Source: Luzula sylvatica (lineage: Eukaryota; Streptophyta; Magnoliopsida; Poales; Juncaceae). Taken from it: a stretch of DNA of 64,000 bases. The notes below the pieces were generated by a model. It saw nothing but the letters and a program-made list of their open reading frames with translations. It searched no databases and was not told where the DNA came from. Where the stretch lies: assembly GCA_946800325.1 (NCBI GenBank), contig OX326956.1:44477552-44541551 (forward strand). Direction: 5' to 3'. Position 1 is the stretch's first letter; every line of letters starts with the position of its first letter. Positions 1 through 10,047 of this stretch are shown in pieces. A program made the position numbers and the translations under genes.

Positions 1-452
1 TCTGATCAAACCCTCATCATTTATTCAGATGCAGACTGGGCCGGTTGTGTGGATGATCGACGCTCCACGACTGGTTACTGTGTTTATCTCGGTCCCAATC
101 TCATCTCCTGGTCTTCAAAAAAACAGCCAACAGTTTCGAGATCCTCAACAGAAGCTGAATACAAAGCCTTGGCGTTAGCTACTTCTGAAGCTATGTGGCT
201 TGAATATGTACTGCAAGAATTCACATGTCCTCTTCAGCTCCACCAATTCTATACTGTGACAATATCGGAGCCACGTATCTTGCTTCTAATCCCATTTTTC
301 ATGCACGAACAAAGCATATTGAAATAGACTATCACTTTGTTCGAGAAAGGATCGCACACAAGAAGCTCATTGTACAATTCTTATGTTCTGCGGATCAAAT
401 TGCAGATGCTTTAACCAAAGGATTGGCTGTTAGCAGAAAGATATTCCACTGA
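1..452 (+). pseudogene. Ty1/copia RNase H, 3' end of a polyprotein, frameshifted
   Basis: This is the C-terminal RNase H region of a Ty1/copia polyprotein entering from the left edge. The first frame reads a typical RNase H segment ([20 protein letters not shown], then [11 protein letters not shown]). At about 225-245 the homology moves to another frame, which reads [33 protein letters not shown] and ADALTKGL, the usual end of copia RNase H, and stops at about 452. The frame change means the product is broken. The rest of the element lies outside the window. The family assignment is secure; the lineage is not. Confidence 0.85.
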
Positions 453-792
453 AGATCTTCCGCTGAAATTTATTCAACGAACTAAACTAACTCCAGCAAT
501 TAATCTCTATACTGGGCTTTTACTATATGGGCTTTAGTGCTTTATTACTCTTGGGCTAAGTTTTGTAATTAGTTAAAGATAAGGTTAGTTAGTTCATGTA
601 TTAAGTGTGCTTAAGAATAATGTAATTCAGTTTTAGATAAGTGGTCAGGATTAGATTAGTATAAAGTATAAATAGTGATCAATGCTGTAATCAATCGTCA
701 AGAAAAATTAATCATAGACTTAATCATTTTCACAACTCTTCTTCTTCAATCAATCTTCTTAATAGTTCAATTAATCTTTTTAATTACAATAC
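453..792 (+). repeat. Probable 3' LTR and tail of the copia fragment
   Basis: The noncoding sequence after the RNase H end has LTR-like character: a TATA-like string (tataaagtataaatag, about 660-676) followed by a pyrimidine-rich leader. The LTR borders were not resolved because no second copy is in the window. From 793 to 1317 I see only AT-rich sequence that separates this element from the 3' end of the HSP70-kinase gene. Confidence 0.4.
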
Positions 793-1317
793 TTAAGTTC
801 TAATACTTGGTAATGAAAAGGAATGAGTGGATATCAAAAAAAAAAAAAAAAAATCAAATTTTACAATTGGAATAATCAAATCTATAAAATATAACCACAA
901 ATAAATCACTTCTTCAATCACTACGAAGTGTCTCTCAAAACATTGAAATCGTAACAAACAAAAAGTCACACATAAAAGCCAAAGAGAAATCCTTCCTTTT
1001 TCGCACACACATTGAACTGGGAGACAGTGGTACTAGGTCACGTACTCAGAGCATATGCATAAAATAGGACGTCTTGTTGGACTGCAAAGAGTAGAAAATA
1101 AATTAGATGAACAATTTTCAGAAACTAATTAGCAATCATGAGCATCAGTCAGATAATATACTTGTTTATATGAACAGCAATACTAAACTTTGTCTTGAAC
1201 ATTGACGAGTTGATGAAAGTTACCAAATAAATATACATCTATTGTTCTAAACTTCCACAAAAACAAAATCGAATTTCGTTGACAGACAGAATGATTATAG
1301 ATTACATATATACCTTT

Positions 1318-1620
1318 TCAGTACGGACGGGAAGCAACTAACTCCATGGACTCGATCTCTGTCCATACTTTAGTTGCTAGATCTGGTCGTTCATCTCTAA
1401 CTATATGACTGCAGTGCAGCCCTAATCGTGCCATCTTATCAGCTGCTTCTAAAGGCCACTCTGCCCAAGCATCCGCCACCTCATTTAATGTTCCGCTTTT
1501 GAGTGCGTCCTCAATCAACTTTCTTACATACATCGGTTCTTTACTAGTAATTAATTGTAGCAACACGATACCAAAAGCGTAGACATCACAGTGGGTAGTT
1601 AGTTCACCGCTCTGTAGGTA
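1318..1620 (-). pseudogene. Exon 7, 3' part: kinase C-lobe cut off by the MITE
   Basis: Beyond the MITE the host frame resumes with YLQSGELTTHCDVYAFGIVL, LQLITSKEP and CSHIVRDERPDLATKVWTEI, which are kinase subdomains VIII-XI, and ends at TGA 1318-1320. The join to APE is exact and in frame if bases 1621-1873 (MITE plus one duplication) are ignored. In PUB kinases the U-box follows this point within about 30 residues; here the protein stops, and no U-box-like sequence is visible down to base 453. Confidence 0.83.
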
Positions 1621-1629
1621 CTCGGGGGC

Positions 1630-1873
1630 GAGTGCGGTTTCTCTGTGGCCGCACAGTGGCAGCCACTTGTGAAACCGCCGACGTGGCTTCGTTTTATTGG
1701 TCAAAACAATGAATTTTGCACATAAACCCCTAATTTATATAAATTAACTGTCTAGAGGATTCCGAAAAAGTAGGGGTTTATATGAAAAATATATTGTTTT
1801 GACCAATGAAACAAAGCCACGTCGGCGGTTTCACAAGTGGCTGCCACTGTGCGGCCACAGAGAAACCGCACTC
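1630..1873 (-). mobile_element. Mutator-like MITE in the kinase APE codon region
   Basis: The element is 244 bp with terminal inverted repeats of about 79 bp (outer bases GAGTGCGGTTTCTCTGTGG) and an AT-rich centre. It is flanked by a perfect 9-bp duplication, CTCGGGGGC, at 1621-1629 and 1874-1882. A 9-bp duplication with long terminal repeats is the hallmark of Mutator-like elements. The two arms are nearly identical, so the insertion is probably recent. It has no coding capacity; strand is arbitrary. Confidence 0.93.
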
Positions 1874-2263
1874 CTCGGGGGCAGTGTAGGGAACTGTACC
1901 CTTTGGCATATTTGTTGTGTGGTGGGGTGTAATGGTTCTGTCGGTCAGCTTTAACTGCCGACAAATCCCAAAATCACTTAACTTGCATGTATAGTTTGCA
2001 TCAAGGAGAATGTTTGCAGGTTTGAGATCACCGTGAACTATGCCATATGGTTTAACACGGTGGAGGAAAACGAGAGCTGAGCAGGTATCCAAAGCTATTC
2101 GAATTCTTTTTTTCCAAGAAAGGAATTTTCTGTCTTTCGCTTTTCTTAAGCAATCTTGGAGACTTCCATTTTGTAAGAACTCATAAACAAGTGCCAACTT
2201 CTCGGTACATGATCCTATGAGTGTGACGAGCTGGGGGTGCCTAACTTTTTGTAGGGTTTCAAC
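1778..2263 (-). CDS. Exon 7, 5' part: kinase C-lobe up to APE, then MITE read-through
   Basis: A CAG acceptor (2266-2264) joins in phase 0 to VETLQKVRHPQLVTLIGSC. The catalytic loop is GIVHGDLKPANILLD (HGD instead of HRD, as in the PUB/non-RD class), the DFG is in KLSDFGICR, and the activation segment ends GTVPYTAPE. Host coding ends at 1874. Below 1874 the frame runs into the MITE and stops at 1780-1778, adding about 31 foreign residues. Without the C-lobe helices after APE the kinase would probably not fold. Confidence 0.83.
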   Translation of the reverse strand, partial: VETLQKVRHPQLVTLIGSCTEKLALVYEFLQNGSLQDCLRKAKDRKFLSWKKRIRIALDTCSALVFLHRVKPYGIVHGDLKPANILLDANYTCKLSDFGICRQLKLTDRTITPHHTTNMPKGTVPYTAPEECGFSVAAQWQPLVKPPTWLCFIGQNNIFFI

Positions 2264-2360
2264 CTGCGACAAATTAATGGAGTTTATGTATTGTTTAAGA
2301 GATTCACCGAGAAGTTCTTAATATTTTTCATATATAAATGATAGGTTACAGGATTTATAT

Positions 2361-3240
2361 CACTACAGCAAAACATCGCATTTGCTACAACCAAATATTA
2401 TTGACTACAACTCCGTAGTTAATAATGAGTTATTGACTACAACCCCATAGCTAATAGTACTGATAGCCAAGACTCACATTTTTAACTACAACATCCATAG
2501 CTAATATTATCTCGTACCAAATAAATTTAAGAGCATTTCTGCATGTAGTCCCTTTTAGAATAAAAATTCAAAAACTAATCTCCTTTTGGCAAATATTCCA
2601 AAAATAACCCCTTTCGGGTTTTTAAATCCCGCCGCTACAGTGTTTTTGAAAAAAAAGGTTTATTCTCCCTCAAAATGTACGCACAGAATTCTCCATTATT
2701 TAACTATTACATTTAATTAACGTGATAATTACAACATATCATTAAATATTAACTAATATTTATTCCAATTTATGAATTCGAATAAATATTAATTATGTAT
2801 TAAGTTAATAGCTAACAATAAAATTAATATTTATGAATTCAAATGTACCCACCGAATTCTCTATTATTGAAATATTAATTATGTTGTTAGTTATTAACTT
2901 AATACATAATTAATATTTATTCGAATTCATAAATTGGAATAAATATTAATTAATATTTAATGATATGTTGTAATTATCACGTTAATTAAATGTAATAGTT
3001 AAATAATAGAGAATTCGGTGGGTACATTTTGAAGGAGAATAATTTTTTTTTTCAAAACACTGTAGCGGCGGGATTTAAAAACCCGAAAGAGGTTATTTTT
3101 GGAATATTTGCGAAAAGGGGTTAGTTTTTGAATTTTTATTCTAAAAGGGGCTACATGCAGAAATGCTCCATAAATTTATTGGCTACAACCATTTCCGTAG
3201 CTAATAATGTTTGGTAGCCAATAATACTATTAGCCAATTT
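2361..3240 (+). mobile_element. CACTA-type transposon end, interrupted by a foldback element
   Basis: The stretch begins CACTACAGCAAAACATCG, a typical CACTA-superfamily terminus, followed by short subterminal repeats (GACTACAACTCCGTAG, TAGCTAATA) in both orientations. The same subterminal motifs resume after the foldback insertion at 3180-3240 (GGCTACAACCATTTCCGTAG). I could not find the matching 3' terminus, so the element is truncated or its end has decayed. Confidence 0.6.
2530..3169. mobile_element. Foldback/Mutator-like MITE of 640 bp
   Basis: This is a near-complete palindrome. Its outer bases (GAGCATTTCTGCATGTAG) return in reverse complement at 3151-3168, and the arms continue inward for about 300 bp each. 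A 9-bp duplication ATAAATTTA flanks it (2521-2529 and 3170-3178). It sits inside the CACTA sequence, so it is the younger insertion. Both arms carry GCGGCGGGATTT next to a run of A/T. Confidence 0.85.
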
Positions 3241-4200
3241 ATCCCTCCTATTAAATTTACAATACCAGTTCTTACAAGAAGCCACGTTGTTCCTTCTATT
3301 GTCATTCGATTGAAACAATATTTTCATCCTCTCCGCTCAATTCATGTAAAAAGAGGACAACATAGTCAAAAGAAAAAGTGTTTTCTACCATGCTCTACAG
3401 GAGAGTTTATGTCTATTCTATCTTCATCCTCTACAGGAAAATCTAGAAGAGTGTTCTATGGACGTTGAAGCATGGATCTAAGATTTATGTGGTCATTAAT
3501 TTTTCTAGGTTTTTTGAAAAATGATGTTTTGACGGATAGTGGTCTAAGAAATGGGCATGCCATCATGGTTTTTTTAAGGTTGTATGTGTTAAGTCCATAT
3601 ATGATGCCCTCATAATTTATTAAGAATGCATGTGTTAAATCTATATTTGATGCCATCATGGTATATTGAGATTGTATGTGTTAAGGCCATATTGAGAACT
3701 TGTAAACTGATTTGATTTGATTTGGTGTAATTTGTTTATTGAAAACAACAATTGAACATACAATATCTCTGCTAAGCAGATTAAACCAAAATTTCTATGT
3801 CTGACAATTTAAATTTATGTTATCACAAAATAAAATTGTGTCGTATCATTTAACTTACTACACCTATAATTAGAATTGTCTGTGGGCATCTCACGTCTCT
3901 TCAAACCATGCAAGGAAAGGGAACAAGATGTACTTCTTTCAAAATGCAGAATCAAACACCACATAATTTGTTGACATTACTTTGAGAGGTTCCTTTGGTT
4001 TGTAAGCGTATGATAATTAATGATGAACATTTTAGTTATTCATCTTTCATTGTGAACAATTTATTTTATTTACTTTCCATAATATTATTTGGATATGTTG
4101 GTTTTATTTTGCTTATCGAAAAAAATAATAAACAAGAGAAAAACATGAATGAAAATATTAAACAAGAGTAAAACACACTGATTTGTTATATATTATAAGT

Positions 4201-4234
4201 ATAACCCGCAGCGAAGCGCGGGCTATATTTCTAG
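4201..4234 (+). mobile_element. Helitron 3' terminus
   Basis: A GC-rich hairpin (CCCGC-AGCGAAGC-GCGGG, 4205-4222) is followed about 10 bp later by CTAG (4231-4234) and a T. A hairpin followed by CTRR inserted before T is the diagnostic Helitron 3' end. The body should extend to the left, but I could not identify a TC 5' end. Confidence 0.75.
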
Positions 4235-4245
4235 TATATATAAAA

Positions 4246-4432
4246 ATGCTAACAAGATTCTATAAAAAGAATCAAAAGACCAAAATATAACATTGAAATA
4301 AGCAAAATATATTCTTGTATTTATAAAATATACTGTTGAAAATATATTATTTTATTCTCAATTTTAACAATGTTAACATATTGGATTCATTAGTATATTT
4401 TGCTATCTTGAAAAGTGTATTTTGTTAATTTC
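4246..4432 (-). mobile_element. TA-microsatellite-associated MITE, copy 3 (inverted)
   Basis: This is the reverse complement of the two copies at 5353-5597 and 5672-5876: GCTAACAAGATTC at the left, then the shared AAAATATA-rich body with the conserved ATGTTAACATA block. It lacks the GCTAAGGAGAATCC end and gives way to (AT)n at 4440-4507. Confidence 0.7.
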
Positions 4433-4451
4433 ATCTGTATATATATGTATA

Positions 4452-4507
<56 letters not shown>

Positions 4508-4510
<3 letters not shown>

Positions 4511-4716
4511 GGAGGCTAACTTACTTAATTAAGTACAAAAGTTTTGGTACTTGATGCTTTTAAACCATTGAATTTGCATTGAGATTTGTGCATTTAATGT
4601 TGTACGCAAAATTTCACGATCATCATGAAAAAACACAAATCTCAATACAAATCCAATAACTAAAAAGTATTGAGTACCAAAACTTTGGTACTTAATTAAG
4701 TATGTTAGCCTCCATC
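4508..4716. mobile_element. MITE of 209 bp bounded by TA repeats
   Basis: The terminal inverted repeats are about 45 bp, with GGAGGCTAAC near the ends followed by TACTTAATTAAGTAC and AAGTTTTGGTACT. The element is bounded on the left by a long (AT)n tract and on the right by (AT)n followed by (GT)n, so any TA target duplication is hidden in the repeats. Confidence 0.8.
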
Positions 4717-4741
4717 AAATATATATATATATATATATATA

Positions 4742-4773
<32 letters not shown>

Positions 4774-4775
<2 letters not shown>

Positions 4776-5310
4776 CTAGGTTCAATGGCCAACACTTTTG
4801 TTTGGCAAACGCGGCCAACAACGTGTATTTCTCATAATATAAATATAAAAATTAAATCTTAAAAATATAGATATGTTTTATATCATCTAGATAGGTCGTA
4901 GAATAAATTTTACGTCATTTTCATTTTTCAATCTAACAAAATGGATAACATATTTTCACAACCGTTCATTTCGGTAACTTTTTTGGATTTTCAAGAAGGA
5001 AAACTCGAAACAAAGTACAAATTTATCCTAAGCCTATCTATCCAATTTAAATTAAATCCAATAAAAAAAATTCGAATTTTGAAATTTTTTTGATGATGAA
5101 TCGTGTCGTAAATATTATGGACCGTCAATATCTTTACATATCATGATGGATATGATAAAAATATTTATTTTCATGAAATTAAATCTATAACATTCTCAAG
5201 TGATATATATCATATCTATCCGGTTGGAATTTTATTTTCATGCATGGATTGTAAGAAATACACGTTGTTGGCCGAGTTGGCCAAACAAGAGTGTTGGCCA
5301 TTGAACATAA

Positions 5311-5312
<2 letters not shown>
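4774..5312. mobile_element. Inverted-repeat element of about 540 bp between GT and TA microsatellites
   Basis: The left arm (GTTCAATGGCCAACAC near 4781, then GGCCAACAACGTGTATTTCT) returns as reverse complement at 5248-5312. The arms are about 60 bp. The element starts directly at the end of (GT)n and stops at the start of (AT)n. The interior is AT-rich and noncoding. Confidence 0.75.
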
Positions 5313-5350
<38 letters not shown>

Positions 5351-5352
5351 GC

Positions 5353-5597
5353 TTGCTAAGGAGAATCCAAAAAAAGATTCCACTCGTGCAAAATATACTG
5401 ATGAAACAGCAAAATATACTATTCAAATTAGCATAATATACTAATGAATCCAATATGTTAACATAGTTAAAATTGAGAATAAAATAATACATTTTCAATA
5501 GTATATTTTGATAAATGCAAGAATATATTTTGCTAATTTCAATAGTATATTTTGGTTTTTGAGTTCTTTTTTGGACTCTTTTTATGGATTCTTGTTA
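5353..5597 (+). mobile_element. TA-microsatellite-associated MITE, copy 1
   Basis: The terminal repeats are GCTAAGGAGAATCC at the left and, in reverse complement, GCTAACAAGAATCC at the right. The body is rich in AAAATATACT units. The element is bounded by (TA)n on the left and (TC)n on the right. It aligns over its length with 5672-5876. Confidence 0.78.
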
Positions 5598-5671
<74 letters not shown>

Positions 5672-5873
5672 TGTTTGCTAAGGAGAATCAAAAAAAAAAT
5701 ATACAAAAAGAATCCACGCGCGCAAAATATACTAACGAAACTCGCAAAATGTACTATTCAAATTAGCAAAATATGCTGATGAAACCAATATGTTAACATA
5801 GTTAAAATTGAAAATAAATAATACATTTTTGATAGTATATTTGGATTTGGATTCTCTTTATGGATTCTTGTTA

Positions 5874-5876
<3 letters not shown>
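5672..5876 (+). mobile_element. TA-microsatellite-associated MITE, copy 2
   Basis: This copy has the same termini and body as 5353-5597. It is bounded by (TC)n(TA)n on the left and (TA)n on the right. The two copies share orientation and are separated only by the microsatellite. Confidence 0.78.
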
Positions 5877-5917
<41 letters not shown>

Positions 5918-6092
5918 CGATTAATAAACATGTACGGTTATTGATGTGTTGAGATTAACAGTTAATTTTTTTTTGTTAATTGAACCGTTAATCATTCTCA
6001 TTAATTTTTTTGGAATTTCACATCAAAGAAAATGTAGGGGGTTTGCGAGAGCATAGCATAATTTATGTTGTTGTTAAGGTATGCATAGTTAC

Positions 6093-6401
6093 CTCTTGAT
6101 TAAACTCTCTCTCTCCCTGCTGGCTTCCCTGGTTCAGAACCTTTATAGCAACATTTGTACAATGAATAACTCCTTTATAGACATTACCAAAACCACCTTC
6201 TCCAATCTTATGCTCGTCATTGAAGTCATTGGTTGCTTTCTTCACCTCAGCATGACTGAACTCGACAAAGTTCGCCATACCGGGTCCATAACTAACTCCA
6301 TAATGCAAGTTCTCACTGTTTTGGGGTTCATTTCTCTTGTTCGCTAGTTCATCTTTCAAGCTCTTTAATTGAATTTTGAGGGAATTCTTTTCTTGAAGAA
6401 C
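6093..6401 (-). CDS. Exon 6: end of coiled coil and kinase N-lobe
   Basis: This is a 309-base, phase 0-0 exon of 103 codons. After a short helix it reads FVEFSHAEVKKATNDFND, the usual entry of plant receptor-like cytoplasmic kinases, then the glycine loop IGEGGFGNVYKG (about residues 598-609) and the catalytic lysine in VAIKVL (about 619). It ends in EFNQE before GTAACT; the last Glu is the expected alpha-C glutamate (about 635). The motif order and spacing match PUB33/35-type kinases, whose linkers are also coiled coils. Confidence 0.85.
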
Positions 6402-6556
6402 CTGCATAGAGAATTATCCTAGAATAAATGAATTTACTCCTTAAAGTTTAAACACTATCTACTTCATAGTGCTTTTAAAGCAGTTTTATGCATATGATCG
6501 AATGCGTGTGCTTGTGTGTTTATGTTTGTGTGTGTGTGAAAGAAAGAGAGAGAGAC

Positions 6557-6715
6557 CTCCGCAAAGGCATGTAATAAATGGCTATCGCGCTGAAGTGATT
6601 CTTCACTTTGCAACATGATTTGATTCACTTGTCCGGCCCTCTCATTTGTAAGTTCATTGTCTAGCTTTGTACTATTTTCCTTTTCTATTTTGAGCATTCT
6701 TTTTGTTTCTTTCAG
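6557..6715 (-). CDS. Exon 5: coiled-coil segment
   Basis: This is a 159-base, phase 0-0 exon of 53 codons, with a TTACAG acceptor at 6721-6716 and a weaker GTCTCT donor at 6556. It is rich in Lys, Glu, Gln and Leu (LKETKRMLKIEKENSTKL) and ends HLLHAFAE. It continues the helical linker towards the kinase. The donor is followed by a CT-rich stretch, so an alternative 3' end cannot be excluded, but phase 0 into exon 6 supports this border. Confidence 0.68.
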
Positions 6716-6860
6716 CTGTAACAAAGAAATTAAAATACAAGTTAGGTTTACTTTTCAACAAGTACCTTACTTTTGATTCACTTTAAAAGATTGTAATCAG
6801 AAGTTTCATAAAGATAACAAACAAAAAATAACAATATTTCTTTTCTTAGAGAACGCATAC

Positions 6861-6944
6861 TTGCATGGAAACATCAAATAATTCAATTTTAGTTTTCTCA
6901 TTTTGTTTTGACTCGTCATATGCTTCCCTCTTAATCGTATCGAG
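6861..6944 (-). CDS. Exon 4: coiled-coil segment, duplicate of exon 3
   Basis: This is an 84-base, phase 0-0 exon of 28 codons with a CAG acceptor (6947-6945) and a GTATGC donor. It reads LDTIKREAYDESKQ, then KTKIELFDVSMQ. It aligns with the C-terminal two thirds of exon 3 (IK, ESnQ/ESKQ, DVSxQ). Both are predicted amphipathic helices with no domain of their own. Confidence 0.7.
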
Positions 6945-7089
6945 CTGCATAAGAGAATCAGATACAAGTTAAAGGAAGCCATAATTCAACGGATCAATTA
7001 TAAGTTCAGTCATCTATATTTTGTATTCTTTTTTTCATTCTGCGTAACAGAGAATTTAGATAGAAGTTATTAATAAAAAAAATAAAAAG

Positions 7090-7405
7090 GCCTTCTACTA
7101 TGCCCTCCAATTTCACCCAATTTTTCATGATGAAGTTTCAATGAAAATTGGGTGAAAAGTGTATCCAATTTACATCCTAAATTTCTTTCAATTAATAAAA
7201 TACAATTAAAGATTTAATTAATTAACTTCTACTTAAACTAATCAATGTTTTAATGAATTATATTTTAATTAAAATAATGAAATTAAAATTACAAATTTAA
7301 TTAGAAATAACATTTGGGTACAAATTGGGAATTTTCACCCAACTTTAATTGGTGAGGCATCAAGAAAAATTGGATGAAATTAGGTAACATAACATAATAT
7401 TCCAT
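7090..7405. mobile_element. Probable MITE in intron 3
   Basis: Imperfect terminal inverted repeats (left TATGCCCTCCAATTTCACCC, right in reverse complement CCTAATTTCATCCAATTTTTC) enclose an AT-rich centre with repeated AATTGGGTGAAA motifs. It lies between exons 3 and 4. The borders and duplication are not certain. Confidence 0.45.
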
Positions 7406-7730
7406 AAAAAAAAGGTCATATACCATGCCTCCACCATTCATTATTTCTACTTGATATTGACACATGACATCGCGATGATATTAATTAATAATTAATTAGT
7501 AACTCGATTAATATCAGATCAATATAAAAATTATATATGAACATAAATTAATGATTAATTAGTATGTATTTTTATTGATACGTTGAAATTAATAATTAAT
7601 TTATTCTGTGTTCACTAAATTGTTGATTATCCGCACTAATTCCTACTCGAAATACGCATAAAGATTGGGAAAAAGTTTGTAGGGAAAAGTTTGGAATATG
7701 TCCCAACATTTTTTTTAAGAAATCACTTAC

Positions 7731-7847
7731 TTGAATGGAAACGTCTGATAATTTATTTTTTGTCTCCACGTGTTGGTTTGACTCGTTATGTAGGTCCTTC
7801 TTAATCTTCTCGAGCTCATTCAGTATTGTGTTTACTCTTTTCGTTTC
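7731..7847 (-). CDS. Exon 3: coiled-coil segment
   Basis: This is a 117-base, phase 0-0 exon of 39 codons between an AG acceptor (7849-7848) and GTAAGTG. It reads a charged helix (ETKRVNTILNELEKIKKDL, then KNKLSDVSIQ) that fits the linker of PUB-type kinases. It is similar to exon 4, including the shared ending (L.DVS.Q), which points to exon duplication. Intron 2 (7848-8414) is AT-rich and I see nothing else in it. Confidence 0.72.
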
Positions 7848-8414
7848 CTATTCCAAGCATAAAAAAGAGTGGTGATATAAAGCACCTAACAATCTCATAA
7901 TTGTATTAATTACGTGACGCGTAAATAATATTTAAGTAAATAGTTGTTAAATGAATATTAGCTGAACAGACAAATATTCGATTTAACACGTTAAAAAAGT
8001 TAGTTTTACACACAAAATTTGTTTTATATGTTTAATTTACCATTACATTTTAGCGTACCAATTAGTGTGGGAGATTTAGTGGGGACAAATATACTTCTCT
8101 AAAAGGAATCGACTTCTTTTCCTAACCGGCTCAATGCAATTTATGAAAAGAAACAAAAAAATTTGACAATAAATGAGAAAGACTAGTATGTTATTCATTC
8201 AATATCAATTAGATTCAAACTCATGAACTATCACATAATATATGATTTTTGTGTCTGGCACTCCATCAACAATTATTTCGTTAATTCATTTAATTAAAAA
8301 TATTTGTCAATTTAACTAAACATATTTTGTCGTCTCATCAAAGATATTTAAGTGAGTTACGAAGAGTGCATATATATAACCTTTTCTCGAAATCAATGAT
8401 GTAATGACTCGTAC

Positions 8415-9436
8415 CTTTGTTTCTATATCGAGAGAGAGCGGCACGACATCAACAGTCATGAAGTCCAAAAGCTCTTGAGCACCAAGTCCACTTAGTTTTG
8501 CAGCTTGAATAGCAGCACCCATGGCCACTTTCTCTTCTACACCTTCGTTTTTCCAAAACTCCTTGCCGATGAAAAGATCTTGTAATAGTTGTTGCACTTT
8601 TCGGATCTCAGTAGACCCGCCAACAAGTGCTACTATATCAATGTTAGTATGGTCCGTGCGGGCATCTTCTAGGCACTTTCTTACGAGATCCATGCACTTT
8701 TCAAATAGGTCTATGTTGAGATTTTCAAACCTATCCAGGTTTATTTGTGTTCGGAAATCATTGCCATCATAGAAATAGTCAATTTCTAGTGGTGCTTGGC
8801 ACGCATAGGAAAGTGTTATTTTTGCTCTCTCACAAGCAGTCCTCAACCTGCTGACGGACCTTACATTGTCACTAATATCCTTCTTATATTTTCTTTTGAA
8901 CTCCGCGAGACAATGACTCAGCAGACGGTTGTCAAAATCGTTCCCACCGAGATTCGTGTCACCAGCAGTGGCTTTCACCTTAAACACTCCATGTTTGATA
9001 TTTACCACAGAGACATCAAAGGTAACACTCCCGAGGTCAAAAACAAGCATGTTTTTCTCTTCAATTGGCTTCTTGAGTTTTTTAAATCCATAAGCGGCTG
9101 CAACTGCTATAGGTTCATCCATTATATTAAGGACATTAAGACCGGCAATTTGACCGGCTCTTTCGGTGGCCCGCCTTTGAGAGTTGTTGAAATAGGCCGG
9201 GACGGTGACCACCGCATCTTGAATAGTGCACTCGAGATAGTCCTCAGCGATCTTTTTCATGTTCTCAAGCACCATGGCAGACAATTCCTCGGGTGAGAAA
9301 GTCTTCTTTATCCCTTTGTACTTGACTACAATATTTGGTTCGTCACGCACGCCTCGAATAACATCAAATGGCAAAAGCTTCACATGATTTTGAACTATTT
9401 TGTCCGAGAAGCATCTGCCCATCAGAGGTCTGATAT
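8415..9436 (-). CDS. Exon 2: rest of the HSP70 nucleotide-binding domain
   Basis: A CAG acceptor at 9439-9437 joins AT to the G left by exon 1, giving D72 then [11 protein letters not shown], the normal continuation of HSP70. The exon is one open frame of 1,022 bases. Recognisable HSP70 signatures are [53 protein letters not shown] and [17 protein letters not shown]. Departures from the family are K71 of the catalytic site replaced by Arg74, and the phosphate-2 motif DLGGGTFD reading DLGSVTFD (residues 205-212). The domain ends with a modified linker ([10 protein letters not shown]), and the frame passes to GTACGA at 8414 in phase 0. The substrate-binding domain that should follow is not here. 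Confidence 0.88.
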
Positions 9437-10047
9437 CTGCCATAAAAAATAATTAGAAAATGACCATTGCAATATGTAATGGAAAAGAAATCTAAATTTT
9501 TGTTTGGACTTGTAACGTACATACATACATATACCCACGAAATTTTTTTACCATATTTAAAGAAAATATGGTGATATAATAGAATCCACTAGAATGGATG
9601 TGTTCATACCGAATTAAATACTAATGATAAATCATGATCACATAAGTTTTGTCATTATATATGATAAGAAGAAAATTTTTTTTTACCATTTTCCATATCA
9701 TTAACGTATCTAATACTTTTAATTAGTTTGTTTATCACCATTCATAACTAATCAATCCAAATTTATAAATTTGAAAAATAAATCATTGGCTGAATTAATT
9801 CATCGTTTAACATGTGTTAAGCTGATACACATGAATAAAACTATCAAAAAAATATAACAACGAAACAAAATAATAATTGTGCAAAAATCTGCAAAATACA
9901 AATGAAAATACTTTCCTTTTAAAAAAATGAAGATAAAATAATAAAAATTTGTTCAAATAAATATGACTCGTAATGTGTAAAATTAAATATAATTACAAAA
10001 TTAAACAAATAAAATTATTTCTAATATTTTGTTTAGCACCTAATCAA

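Larger units (their letters stand above)
2264..6092 (-). other. Intron 6 of the HSP70-kinase gene, filled with DNA transposons
   Basis: This 3.8-kb intron lies between the kinase N-lobe and C-lobe exons. It contains a CACTA terminus, a foldback element, a Helitron end and a chain of microsatellite-bounded MITEs, listed separately. The remaining stretch 3240-4200 shows no gene I recognise. Confidence 0.75.

Noticed and set aside
453..1317. Possible U-box exon downstream of the kinase
   Set aside because: I searched the minus-strand frames for the U-box pattern (PPSYF.CPI, DP..A.DG.TYE) and found none; the kinase ends at TGA 1318-1320.
3211..3468. An 85-codon plus-strand frame in intron 6
   Set aside because: It has no recognisable domain, lies on the opposite strand to the host gene next to CACTA sequence, and its start overlaps transposon repeats.
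5238..5779. Short frames with runs of IYIYIY or SLSLSL
   Set aside because: They are translated (AT)n and (TC)n microsatellites.
8796..9296. A 166-codon plus-strand frame opposite HSP70 exon 2
   Set aside because: It is an antisense shadow of HSP70 coding sequence, a known effect of HSP70 codon use.
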